Notes under the pieces: model-generated
Database searches by the model: none
Told to the model about the DNA's origin: nothing
Seen by the model: only the letters and a program-made list of their open reading frames with translations
Position numbers and translations under genes: made by a program
From: Sphaeramia orbicularis
Taxonomy: Eukaryota; Chordata; Actinopteri; Kurtiformes; Apogonidae
Assembly: GCF_902148855.1 (NCBI RefSeq)
Contig: NC_043964.1
Span: 23,224,285 to 23,288,284, forward strand
Length of the DNA: 64,000 bases
Direction: 5' to 3'
Shown here: in pieces, positions 1-13,600 of the stretch
Numbering within the stretch: position 1 is the stretch's first letter
Layout of the letters: every line of letters starts with the position of its first letter

Positions 1-1274
1 AGAGCCACTGTCATGCTGAGACAGTGAAGCCTCTAAAATGAGCAAGTTAAGAAGGTGAATACCAGTCTTTTTCCTCAGGATCAGGGCTTTTTCTTCCTCC
101 CTGATCCTCCTCGAGGCATTCCGTGGCATTCTGCTCCTTTCACCGCTCGCCTGTCGATCAGCCCGACCTGCGAGAAGAGAATTCAATTCAAACTGGCGTC
201 CATACTTCGTCTCCCCTCCTTCTCTCTGCTTCTCGCCACTCTCTCTCTCCCTCCGCTTTCCATTTCCCTCTCTATGGTCGGCATAGCAACAGGCGTCAGG
301 CTCGTCAGAGATGGCACTGTGGTCTGTTTCTCTGACTCCCTCTCCCTCTCTTTTCTGCCTTTATAACTCTGTATTTAGCAGCTGAGGTCAACCAGTATTC
401 CAACAGGTGCAAAATGTTTTACAAATTCCAGTATAAAATATTAAAAAGTGTTTTCAAGATTGTGAAAATTACTTGACCGAACAGTTTTTTTTAATGAAAT
501 ATGAATCTAGTATTGACAATGTGTGCAACCAGCAGTATGCTGACTAACTAAACACACTGCTCCCCCTATTGGCCAGAACTGAATCTATTTCTGGCGTAAT
601 ATCAGAAGCCTATTAAGTATAATCCTTTGTGTTTTAACACAAATCCCACTGGGTGGATCTTAAATCTTTCACGTAGGAGGACACTTCAAACTTTCAACCG
701 CAGACGTCTGTTCATGTATTTATCTACCTGCCTGTGTCTGTCTGTGGGTCCGGCCTCAGTGTCAAGACTCAGATGGTGACTAGTGACTTTGTAAAAAACA
801 AAAACAAAATGTATTGAAAAAAAAAAAAAAAGAGGAAAAAAAAGTTGTTGTGTTAGCATGAGTGGCCTCCCTCATGTGCTGTGTGTGGTGTGCCATTGTG
901 TGTGACGATGTGTGTGTCCTCAGGTCGTTTGTCAGGTTTTAAAAGCACCTACCCTTGACCCTCCACCCTCCACCCCACCTCACACACACACTCCTCTGCT
1001 ACAGTATTATGTAGCTCCCTCCCTCCCTCACCCACCCAATCCCCCTCACCTCCCCCTTTTTCTTCTATCTCTCTCCCCGTCTGATAAGAGGCCTGTGTTA
1101 TGAGGACAGTTGGTATTAGTATTTTGCACTCTGCTCGCTGATCTTAATGCACTTACAAGCATGGCAGTCGCACTCCAGTCCCACAGGCTTTGATTCTGCT
1201 CTGTAGAGTCACGACCTGTTTCCCATCATCGACTCACAAGTGTATCTGCTGAAAATCACTGAAAGCACAGGTGC

Positions 1275-1275
<1 letters not shown>

Positions 1276-1305
<30 letters not shown>

Positions 1306-1312
1306 ACACATA
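1276..1312. repeat. CA dinucleotide microsatellite
   Basis: A nearly pure run of CA units interrupted by TA, followed by a tract of about 17 A from 1320. Confidence 0.85.
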
Positions 1313-4164
1313 CAGGAGAAAAAAAAAAAAAAAAACACATGTAAAGGTCCTCTCATTTTCAGCTTGCCAGTCCTTGCCCCGGCCAACTTCTCCTGGGTGG
1401 CAGCTAAAATCAAAGCATTCATCCATCCTCGACTGTGGGAGGTAAAACGTGGAGCTGGGCGGTGTGATGCGAACTGGGCTGGAGTGCGTCCGTCACGCTG
1501 GTGTGGGGAGTGACTGTGTCCTGTCAGCCTCTGGTTAGTGTTCTGTTCTAATCTGCTGGGCTCCCTTTGTGAACCTGTGGACGGTGCTTCTGTTCCGAGT
1601 GCCATGTGAGAAACAAACGCTTCAGTAAAGAAAAAAAAAAAAGTATGTTTTACTTATTTTTTTTTATTTTAATTTACATTTATATTTTTGTTTGTTTGTT
1701 AGTTTTTGTTTTTTTTGTTTGTTTTTTTTTTGTTATCCAAGGGTTTAAAGTTCAAAGCTCATACTCGTAATGTGGGGACCTGTCAACCTGCACTCCTTTT
1801 AAATGTGATAAAGTCTTTCTGTTGGTCAAAACCATGTGTGCCAAATTGTATGTATTTTTCCTCTGTCACTGCTTTGAATATTAACAGTGCATAAAAAATA
1901 TATATAGAATAATCCCAGACGACAGTTCTGTTTTTCGATGCATTTCCGTCAACCGTGAAGAAGAAAATACAAGAGTGTGTCAGATTTCTAACCCAAATGC
2001 CCATGGGTGCTGACAGTTTTTGCTGCAGTTTACACAAGGTTTAACACAAGTTGTAGTTTCCGATTGGTCTTGTTCAACTGTAGGCCTGAACCGTGCCTCT
2101 CTCCTTGCACAGTTTACCTCAATCCGAGGCATTTCCCTCCATATTTGTATCGTTTTCACTGTGTTTTTTCAGCTACCGCAAAATGATCACAACAGGTTGC
2201 CTCCTCCTACATGTTTACAAACTATATCGCAGTGCAAAGGAACTAAGAAATGGTGCATTTATGGTTCACAACTCCACCAAAAGTTAGATATATCCAGAGA
2301 AATCTGTTAAACCACTCCAAAATCCAAAGCTCCATGGTATTCCTCTCTATGGATTCTGTTTCTTTCTGTTTGTTTCCAAGTGGATTGTATAGCAAGTGAG
2401 GGAGCAGATGTTTTCACACAGCTGTGCAGGGATGCCAATATTGTAACACAGCTGCAAAAAGCCAAGTTTATTGGCTGATCACAGCTCAGCCCTGGCCTAC
2501 CCCAGACACAGCATTTCCGCTTCACAGCTGATCTCAGTTCACTTAAGGATTATTAGAGTCGTACTTCTTTTCCTGTGCTGCATCCGTAGAACCTCTTGGC
2601 CGGTTCAACAGTCACAGTCCAACAGCAACTCGCCAAAAAAACTCCATACCACCCCTCCTTTCCCTCTACACATTCATAGCAAATAAAACACTACTTTGAC
2701 ATCTGGAATTTGAAATTGCATGCATTCATCTACATGTGGAAAACTGATCATAATTTTTTTCGCTCAACATTTTCCCTTTGGGTTTTTTTGTAGCTAAGAT
2801 GCCTTTGAGATGAACTCAATCAGTGGGGCGGGTGTTTTTAATGTCGGGGGTTCGGGTTCAAGTGGATCCGTTGGTTAAACCTAAGCCCACCCCTCTTGTT
2901 GCTTTGGCTGGCTGCCTAAGAACTTTTCCACAATGGTGAAGCTGCAGTTTCTGTCATCTTGAAATGCTTTTCCAGTCACTTATGCAAGTGTAGAGCACGT
3001 ACAAACTCAGAGATGCACGGGAGAAAGAGTTTTTCAAAGTAAAAACAAAAACAACGTGGTCATTTTCTTGACGTTTTACATTTGATATTACCAATTAGCA
3101 CTTGTAGGTTTAGGTCTAAAAAAAAAAAAAAATGCACTAAGGTGTTGAGTGTAGCATTCCCTATAGCTACTGTCCCTTCTGTCAGTCTTGGCCAAGTCCC
3201 TCACAGTCACCCACCGTTCAGCTTTTGAGGTGAATTTCTTTCTTTTGATATGATTTCTCAGGTCATTCCAAACAGCTATTCTTCTCATCTGAGAAACCAC
3301 TTGATTTTACTAACACAGCAACATCCTCCTTCACTGAGTTCACTGCACAATTGTCACACCAATTTCCTTCAGTGTTTGATGTAAGCTTTAGTACTCAGAG
3401 GAAAGAACTCAGTCAGTGGGTTATTTCCACATGCGGAGCCACTCTTTCACTCTTCCACACTAAAAGAAAAACCCCAACAACTACATCTGCCTGCAGCTTA
3501 TGGATCCTAAGCAGTGCTTTTTTTTTACTGATAATATAGTACAGCAACATCCAAGTAACATTACAAAGATGCTAAGAAAGTACAACCTGGCTGGGCTTGT
3601 CATGTACAGAACTCGAATGCATGTTTAGTTGCTCAGATAGTAAAGCATGTGTATATACAGCTCTCGTTTCTTCACCGTAGTTTAGTTATCATGTAGTGGT
3701 GTGATGTGAGGGAGGAGAATGCTCTTCCAGTCGTATCAAAATACCAACTGCAGCCAACCCACCTGACTCCCTGTCCTCACCTTCAGCATGGGCACCGACA
3801 TGGCCGACTGGTACATTCATGATACCTTAACCTATCTCTGGGAATGCTTCAGAAACTTAACATCCATCCTGCTACTCACCTCCTGTTAAGAGTTCAGACA
3901 CCACTGGTCATTTTCTACAAGGCATACCCAACAGGTTGATTTCTAAGCTAGTTCTCCTCCACTCTGTCCTCAATTGTATTGTATTTTTCCTGGTTGCAAA
4001 CACTCTTCTCGTCTCAACTTTGTTTTTTAAACCCTTTGAATTGATGCTGCTTTTGTGCTTGACTCTGGGTTTACTGCGTGGTGCCATGTTGTCCACATGG
4101 CCTCTAGAGCTTGTAACGCTTCAGTGTGTAATGTTACCATATGCCTTACATGTTTTCCAGGACT

Positions 4165-4170
4165 AATAAA
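4165..4170 (+). terminator. Polyadenylation signal AATAAA, plus strand
   Basis: Canonical AATAAA followed by A-rich sequence. It would end a plus-strand transcript coming from the left, about 40 bp from the opposing minus-strand signal. Confidence 0.5.
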
Positions 4171-4205
4171 AAAAGCATAACAAAAAAAGTCAGGGGATGT
4201 GTTTT

Positions 4206-4211
4206 TTTATT
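4206..4211 (-). terminator. Polyadenylation signal for the DTX3L-like gene
   Basis: TTTATT on the plus strand reads AATAAA on the minus strand, about 415 bp beyond the stop codon at 4627-4629. It implies a 3' UTR of roughly 430 nt ending near 4190. No closer minus-strand signal was noticed, although I did not scan exhaustively. Confidence 0.5.
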
Positions 4212-4626
4212 TCAGACTAAAATTAATAAAAACAAAGATCTAGCTAACAAATAAATCAATTTCATAACAATTTTGCAACAGTGGCTCCTTAAAAACCAAT
4301 TTCTGACTGAATAACACACACATCTGTACAATAATATGTGAACTAAACCATATAAAACAGTAATAAGTAATATGAAATCAGATATAAAACTGTTGAGGAA
4401 TGTTAGGTGAAAAAAATGAAGCTAACTTTAAAATATTACTCATCAGAGAGGCACATTGATTACAAAAGTCCACCCATAACTCTACTGTCAGAAAAACACT
4501 TCACCTCCTACATAAACCATTACACATTATGGACGTTGTACAACTGAGCCATATAATCTGGAATTTTTATCGACAAACAGAACAGAGTGCAAATGGCTCT
4601 AAACTCCAAAACCACTTCTCTTGCAT

Positions 4627-7600
4627 TTATTTCTGAGATTTTGCCGGTGACTCCTCGATTCCATGAGAGGTCAAGACCTCAGACAAGCGAGTCAAGTAAG
4701 TGGAATCTGGGTAACCGTTCCTGGAAAAGACAAAAAAGAGGCTGTTCATGTGAGATTCATTTCCATGTGTGACCTTTAAATCTGCTGCTCAGTTACATCT
4801 TCCCGTGGCCTCACTCACCCTGACTTGGCTCCGTATACGCTGGTCTTGTGTGGGATGCCGTCCCAGATGACCCTGGCTCCGGTGTCTCTACCCGTCACTG
4901 TGAAGGTGAGTCCCTGCCTGAAGGCTTCCTGCAGCCTTGGCAGAAGCTTCCTGCTGGTCTCGCAGTCTGGGAGAAACGCTTCAAACGTACCTCCCTGGAA
5001 TGGTTTTCCTGGTGAAGGGTGATGCTCCTGGTAACGTGGACAGAAAACAAATCAGTCAGAAATGATGTCTGTAGGTATCAGAAAACACTTCTACACAAGC
5101 ATAGTCCTGTTGTCAACCCTAGTTTGAATATTTCTGATTTTGCCTTTTATATACCCAGATAAAAATGTTTGACATACCCTTGTTTGGTGTCTTGTTTTAG
5201 CACAACTGTATCTATATGATCTGATAATAATTACCCTGTATTGTTTTTGGTTTGGTTTGTTTCTTTGTTAACACTCTAGCAGCAAAACTAATGAATTCAT
5301 ACCAAATTGGGTTTACAGATTGCCAGTGGCCCTGAATAGATCTGATTACATTTTGGGAACATTAGGTCAAAATTCCAATTTTTTATTAATTTTTTAAATC
5401 TATTTTTCCCTATTACTTATAATGGGCTAAATTTAAAAAGTATGTAGCAGCAAAACTATTCGTTCAATTCATACCAAATTGGGTTTATAGGTTTTCTATG
5501 ACCTAGAATAGATGTCATTACATTTTAGGAAAAGTAGGTCGAAGATTCCATTTTTAATGAATTCTTTAAAAAAAAAAAAAAAAATCCCATTTATTTGTAA
5601 TGGGTGAAATTTTAAATGTCTGTAGCAGCAAAAGTATTGGTTAAATTCACACCAAATTGGGTTTACAGATTGCCAGTGACACAGAATAGATGTGGTTACA
5701 TTTTGAGAAAAGTAGATCAAAGTTTTTATGAATTTTAAAATCTTATTTCTTTTCCCATTTATTTATAATGGGCGAAATTTCAAATGTCTATAAAAACATC
5801 AAATTTTGTTTCCATTTACTTCAAACTTGGCACATATGTAGAGGTAATTGATATGCTAACATCAGCACATGCATAGACATGATGACATCAGCTGGATCGA
5901 TGCCAAAAAAAGCTACAATACATGCGAGGGGGTGGGGTTTGTTGTGCTTGGCATCACTTAATTTTTGTGTATTTTTGGGCCCAGTTTGCTAATAAATAGG
6001 TCAAAGTGAAAAAAACATCAAATCCCAATGAAAAAAGATGCTATTGGATCCATTTTGGAACTTGAAAAAGTAAAATAAAGGTTACAAACATGAACATACA
6101 TAGGTAAGATTGAATATTTTTGTTTTATCAAATTAAATCATGTTTCCGGTTTTACGTGGTCTGTCAACGTCAAACAAAAACTAGGAGAGTTTCCAGTCAC
6201 TTTCATGTGGAGTCGACAGCAGTGCTCCAGGTGACCTTTGGTTACGGCGCTTTGGAAACCTAATGATCACCCTGACATGATCATAGATCCTGGAGGGTTA
6301 AAGCTCACTCTCCTGCTCTGCACTTCACACAGAAAGCCTGTTTTTACTTTCAACAACATTTGATTAAAATCAAGAATGTTCTGGCAAGAAACGCAAGCAA
6401 AACAGCGCCAATGTAATCCTTTCATCATTTCTCCTCATTATACACAAAATGCACCACTTACTATGCAAATATCCAACACATAAGTCACATAAGCTTTCAT
6501 TAAGGGCATTACGCTTCTTGACATCTATCAGAAGACTTGTATTCAAACAAAAGGTCATTACATAGAGCATAATGGTGCACGGTTGCCCTATAATGAATAC
6601 CCTGCACAGAATACATAACACTGTATGAGGTGTACAACAAGAAAAGATCAGAGAAGTACACTTACTCAAGAGTTTAAATACAGCTTTGATTTCAGTTTCA
6701 GTTTTACGCTACTTTATACTTAAAATATGGAGGCAAATATTGTAAATTTTACTCCCTTACATTTGTCTGACTGTTTAACTTATTTTTTAGATGAAGATTT
6801 TACACAATAAGTGGTATATTAAGCTAAACAGCCACTGAGAAACAAAAGCACTTACTGATATTCAATGTTTCATTAGTCTCAAACCACTGATCCTGTCAAT
6901 ACACTTAGATAATTTAGGTAAAATCTAGTTTCTTAGCTTTTCATTGTCATCAGATATGACCCGTTTGGATGTTCAGAGGCTTAGAAATGAATGTGGAAAC
7001 ACTGTCATCTTCTGCAACATTGATTCACCAGTAAAACCCACGAAGTTTGATAAATGATAATAGATTTTACATTCACTTAATAATATATTTTGCTGAAAAG
7101 GTCATTTTTTGTTCAGTTTTGTTCTATTTTGATAAAATTGCCTTTGAATTTACTTTGAGCTTCTATGAATGTCTACATAATCAGTAAACTAAATATGGAA
7201 AAACACTTGATTTTCACTGAAAAATGCCAAATTCAGAGGTTAAATTACTCTGGGAATGGCTAGATGTAGAGTTAAATTCATTTGGAAGCTGCCATAAAAA
7301 TAGTTGTAAGTCTTTACATGTTAAAATACTGAAATGTTGAAGATTAAATCTGTGTTTTCAAACATTTTTTCCATCTGTCATCCTACAAAAAACAGTGTAG
7401 TCGACTCATTTCAGATGTTTATGGGTTGTTAACAGCTCCACCAAACAGCGATTTTTCTCTCCAGACTTCACATATGGTTTCAATTCAGCAAAGGTTCAAA
7501 TCAGTCAATATCCAACAAAAATCAAAGATTAGAAAAGTAAAAAAAAAAAGAAAACAGATTTGTGTATCAGAACTTTGTTTTCTTCTTTTGTCTCCCATTA

Positions 7601-10600
7601 ATCATGTGATGAACTCTGTTTATAAACCTAGGCCCAGTCCAGCAGCTACAACATTATAATAAAATCAATATAGTCAGAGACCAAAGCAGTACTTTTACTT
7701 CAATACTTTAGTTACTTTTGCAGCTAAAACTTAGGTAGTGTATCTTAAAGTTGTAGGAGCCTAAATCTTGTGGAAAAAAGACCCACTAAATATATACTTA
7801 GTGCCATTAAAAACGTACAGTTCAAACATGTGGTGTAATTTCCAGAAAATGATTTGCTCAGGTGCCTATTTTGTGTATGTTGCTTACGAGATGAGTTACA
7901 CAGTTAACAGCTGTATTTTTTTTCATTCACGACGCGTGACATCAGCGTTTGGACTAATCCCTTAATGTCAGACATTGAGTCGAACCTCTTGTACAGAGTC
8001 ACACTTGACTGGTAACTTTAGGTCTGGCCAAAAGCCGATATAAAGTATATATAGTACAGTATAGTATAATATAAAGGCAGCAAAGAAAACGCCAAAATGT
8101 TTTTGCCTGCTCAAAATGCCACGACTTACGATACAACATACAGAATATGCCACTGGCATGTTAAGCGCAGGTCTGAGCCGTGTTGAAGTCGCTCGCCGTC
8201 TGCGCTGTCATCGCAGTACAATCAGTCGTCTGAGTGATCATATCCCTCAGGACAGGATCATGAGACTTATGCCGCGTTTCCACTTCGTGGTACCGGCTTG
8301 GCTTGACTCGACTTGGTCTTTTTGCGTTTCCATTACGAAAAAGGACCTGAAATCTGGTACCCGGTACTAGTTTTTTGGTATCACCTCCGCCGGGGTTCCA
8401 AGACAGGGGACCAGATACTAAAACACGACGTGTAAACACTGCAGACCACTGATTGGCCAGAGAGTTGTCTCTGTGACCTGCCGTTTTACAAGAAACAGAT
8501 GCAGAAGTTTACAGTAAATATAGCAGTAGGTTAATTCACATAACAGTCCGCAAAACTACACCATTCACTCAGGAGATTCAGTCTTTGGTGGCCAACGTAA
8601 ATATTCAGCATGAGCTTGACGAGACAACACACAACGAGTGAGTTTATCGGCAACTCTGAGCAGACGACACAGAAGTAACGTGCCGCATCGCTATGATGTC
8701 CAGGTACTCTGAAGTCTGTAGTATCCTGTCATGGAAACGGTCTCCAGGAATAGGACCTGGTACCCGAGTCGAATTGAGCCGAGTCGAGCCGGTTCCATGT
8801 AGTGGAAACGCGGCATTAGTTCCATGCGACGTCGCTGCACTGCTTGTTTGGAAGTCAGAGGTGGACACACCTGATATTGAATGATGACACTTTCAATTTC
8901 TGAGTACCTGTATTCAGTGACTGAATAAACGTGTTAAGCTGATCAGAATTTGTCCACAATTCATTCTCTAATGACCAATGTTTCCCTCTTTAATATGAAG
9001 GAAACCCCAAACCAATTCATTTAATTTATCTCCAAATATACATATTATTCTGACCTGTGTGTTTTTAATGGCGCTAAGTATATATGTAGATGAAACTGAA
9101 GCCATTTAATGCTGTTATAAAAAACTGAAGCCACATTTCCATGCATCACGTCCATGTCACAGCTGGCTGAATCAGAACAGTGACTGGTTACTACAGCTGT
9201 CAATCATATCTGTAACCACCCTACCTGTCTGAAAACCCCTGTGATAAGGCAAAAACCTGCATCACAGAGTCAATTTTTACAAATATTATTATTATTATTT
9301 ATTTATTTATTTATTTTTATTATAATTATTTATTTTTATTACTTATAATTTTTTTTTGCAATAAAGCACTGCAGCTGTGCATAGGATTATATTATGCCAA
9401 GTTCTTTTACCTGTAATGGAGCATTTTTACATCAGTGGGTCTATTTCCACCACTGGAGAAACGTTGCGATTTAACTGAAACTTAACCATTTCATAAAATA
9501 ACGCTGCAACCAAAGATGTAACAGGTAATCCACATTATTCTGTCATACACACTGTTGGTAACATTAATATTTTAAAGAATCTCACCCCTTGAATACCGTC
9601 AGGAATACAGTAGGTGATCTTGATAGCAGGGTGTCTGCTATAACCTGGTAAGCTGATGTGTAGTTTCGAGGAGCTCATCTTGCCACTGATGCCCCAGGAT
9701 GTGGGCTCCTTCTTTTGACAGACTCTGCAGTGGATGTGCACTTTGTCCAGACACTTCGAACACATGGTCACCCCACACTCAGTTTTCTTCAGTGATGTGC
9801 CGACAGTCCCACAGACACAGATAAACGCCGGGACTCCCTGACCTGATGTGGATTCTCCTGTGGAGTCTTTAATGTCTTTGTCCTTCTTCCGTAGTGTCAT
9901 GTTTTTGACGCCATCAGCTGTTACTGACCCGGCTCCATTAACGCTGTCATTTTTTGCAGAGCTGCCGACATATTCCTCAGCATTACGACCATCTACCTGC
10001 ACGGCGTTTGTCCTTTTCACTTTCTCCTTAATGACAGGGTCTTTCCTCAGTGACAGTTGACTGACAGATCCATTCATAAGATCTGGCTTTTCCTGAAAAC
10101 CATCTCTCACCTCAGTTTTACCCGTGTGACCCACTGCTACAGGCTGCAGATTTCCATTATGATGCAGATTCGGGGAGGTGTTAGAAAAGTCGTGTTCAGC
10201 TATTTGGGCTGAACCTCCAGAAAATACCTCGTACAAAAACGCGGAAACCTGAGAGCACAACTGCTGTGGACCTAAAAGATATAAATTCTTCTCTAAAATC
10301 TGAGGAGTCACCTTCCTGAACTGGCCACGGATCTCATCACAACACGCTTGTAAATTTTCATCTGCTGCATCAGTGACACCAAGATCTGACAGTTTCAGCG
10401 ACTGCACAGCAAAGTCTTCTCCCACGGTATCGATGAGCTTCTGTAAACCCAGCTGACATGAGCTCACTTTGGCTTTGTTTGCTCCTTTTAAAACAATGAC
10501 GGGACCAGGCGTACCTTCTGAGCGTTTCTCTCTCATGTGGACTTCTGAGGTCAGGTCTTCGACCCTGGTACCGTACGCTTCTTTAATGTACCTCCATATC

Positions 10601-13600
10601 ACCCGGTTAACTGTAATCTCTGCGCTGTAGACTTCCTGCTTGTCTGTCTTTGTGCTGTTACTGAAACTGGAAGACCTGCCTCTGGCTTTGACTGGGTCGT
10701 CTTGGCTCTCCTGACTTATATTTTGAGTCTTTTGCTGTGTCATTCCTGAGAAACTACTGGCTCGCTTTAAGGCGGCTCCAGATCCAGCAGGTGGAAGACT
10801 ACCACCTCCTAACTTATCAAACGGACTTGTGCTAATGGAAAATGCTGAATCTTTTGGTCGAGTATCCAATAAATCTGAGGTCGGAGAGGTTTTATTCTGC
10901 ATAGAGACAGATGACGGAAAAGCATTGCCTATTTTAAACAAGACATCCCCTCCGCTGTTTTGTGCGCCTGCTCCAGAGACTCTTTCCTCACTGGTCCCTT
11001 TGGTTTCCATCAGTACATCATGTCCTAACATCGGACCTGGACGTGTTGGTCTGTTAGAATAGGAAGACCCTCGTAAGGTAAAGTCAGTGGTTTTCCCACC
11101 TAATGGAGTCAGCCTTGAGTCTTTAAACTGAGCAGCAATTTTATACTTTGTGGATCCTTCAGCTTTCTTTTCATCCTCCCCTGACTTTACCATCTGATCT
11201 ATGAGATCATCCACGGGCCTGGCAGCGGGGGAAACACCGAGGGGCGGTCTTGCCTCATCAGCAGACGTTGATGAATCAAATGAAAACCTTCGAGGGCTGA
11301 CTTCATCCTCCTTTTTGCCCCCCACCTCACCATGATCCAGGAGAAGAAACTGTTTAGCCTCAGAAACATAATCACTGCTCCCGATAATATAAACATTTTT
11401 CTCATCTTCATTCAGAAGCAGCTTGGGGAGTCGGAGATTTAATTTCTCCAAAGCCCTTTTCAGGCCTCCTTTGGGGGACAGGATGCTTTTAGGTAGCTGC
11501 GATCGACAGATCTTGGTCTCATTTTCCTGGTAGAGTCTACTTATTTCCTTTTTTGCCCGTCTGAGGTGCTCTTGATCACGACTACCCTCCCCCTGTAGAA
11601 GCAGAGTGGTCAGTCCCTGATGTGTAAAGTCCACGACCTCAACGTTGTACTGACGGAGGATGTGGTGGTATTCCTCGCCACATTGCTTCTGCAGGTACTG
11701 GAACATGTCCGCATCCACAATAAGTGAAAAGTCGTCATCTGATGTGGGAGGGAGACCAGGGGGCTGAGCAGTTGCACCTTCTACCTGGCCAGTGTCTTCC
11801 CAGGCATAACCACCAGGAGTCAGATCCCGATATACACTCGATTTGTATTCATTAAATTGCTTCTCAGTGTTTTGTTTTTCTCTTTTCTTATTACGCTTCC
11901 TGGTTTGATCATCTGACTCCTGAACATGAGGTGCTGGTGTCGTATGACTGGGGTTGTAGTCACTGTTGGTTAGAGGACCTGAGTTTTGTTCTGACTGTGG
12001 ACTTTCAGTTTGACCAAGCAGCTGAGCCAATGCAGCCTGGACTTTGGAGTAGCTGCCACTCAATGTGCAAAATTCCCCAGTAGTGCTATAGTTTATCTGG
12101 ACATCGGGGTTGCTCCTATGAAGGCTCGTCAGTGCCGTTCTTCCTCCGGACAGCTGACTGCAGTTCAGAGTTGCTGATAAACTTAAGATGACCTATGATA
12201 ATTGAAGACAAAATGGATTTTATTGTACAGTTTATCATACGTTTGGTAAAATATTTTCCAACATTCCTGTTTAAATACCTTGTCTGCGTCCAGGCCTTCA
12301 TGATGCTCAGTCACAGTCAATTGATACTTCTTCCCATCCACTTCCAGAATATGCTGGTTTTGTTGAATAACTCTCTGTGCCACTGTGTGAGAGGGGTCAC
12401 CGGAGGAAAATCAATCTCAGACTGTGAGGCATCCTGACTAAGGCCTTTTAACACTGGCTACTCCACTGACTTGCATGCCAACATTCCAGCTCACTTTAAA
12501 TCACTGTTGACAGCCAACAAAGCACAATACGTCGCTGATATTTCAGTAAATGACTGCAATTAAATTGAGTCTTCAGGGTTAAAGTGAATTAAATCAAACA
12601 ATGATCGTTTTTGTTGTGATCTGAATATTAATCCGTATTAGGAGGAAATTAGTTACAGTTACTGATAAAAAAAAAAACTGTAATTTAAGTGGTTACAAAA
12701 GCCTTAAAACTGAATATTTCCTTGGCAGTAAAAAGCACAAAGAATGCATTTGTTCTTGTTGCCCTGCAGAAAAACCTTCTTTTAACAAATTTTGAGACAC
12801 AGGAAAGCCACAATGAGGACGTCCTATTTCTACAACTAGACAAGGTTGAACAAGGTTTTTGATTCATTATTTGTTTGTAAATGAAATAAGTTGTGTAGTT
12901 TAAACTATTTTTAGGAAAATAAAGACAAGGTAGGAATTGATTGATTTTTTTCAGCCTGATACTAATATTGATCAGTAGGGATGTATGTGATTGACTGGTA
13001 TTTAGAACTAATATAATTTGCTGTAAAATTCAAGTGTTTGTGTCATTTCGTATAATAATTGCCATGCAAAACTTTACTAGGGGGCATTTAAGCTGATGGT
13101 AAATACAGAAATTCAGTACTATCAATTTACACACTGAACTGATGGAATTACAAAAAAATAAGTATTATGTGTTGATTATTGTGATATTGTTTAATATTTG
13201 TAATGTGTAACCAGTCAAGCAGTGCTGTGGGAAGGGAACTATCCAGACCGGAGACAACAGGCTGCAAATGTATTGCATTTTTTAACTGGATATCAGATAC
13301 AACAAATAATACTGATACTAGAGGAGTGGAAATGTCTCGATTCAAAGATGCATCATGATGCAGATGTCATAATTGAATCATGAAGCCAGTGAATGTTCAC
13401 ATCTCTACTCTAATGCACTGCAGAGGGGTTCATGTTATGGTTTTGTAATGTTGAATATGTAGGTCACACAAGTTTTGGTGTTAAAAAGATGTGGGTCTTT
13501 ATATTATAAATAATCGTAGTTTGATGTTTGAAAACACTTTCCAAATAGAAGAGAGTTCACATTTATACTTATTTAATTGATAATACTGCAGGCATGTGTA

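Larger units (their letters stand above)
1..4190 (+). other. Noncoding stretch, possible 3' UTR of an upstream plus-strand gene
   Basis: No open frame here resembles a known protein or is flanked by convincing splice sites. The stretch holds low-complexity DNA: a CA repeat near 1276, pyrimidine-rich tracts near 230-360 and 1010-1080, and several A/T runs. It ends with a canonical AATAAA at 4165-4170, so it may be a long 3' UTR read on the plus strand that converges on the minus-strand gene beginning at about 4190. In human synteny the neighbour on this side of PHB is NGFR. That assignment is inference only, because no NGFR coding sequence is visible inside the window. Confidence 0.35.

Noticed and set aside
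55-366. 103-codon frame as a terminal exon of an upstream gene
   Set aside because: Pyrimidine-rich, Ser/Leu/Pro-biased translation with no match to NGFR or other expected neighbours.
1234-1605. Minus-strand 123-codon frame near the CA repeat
   Set aside because: It crosses a CA repeat and an A run and contains no recognisable domain or splice signals.
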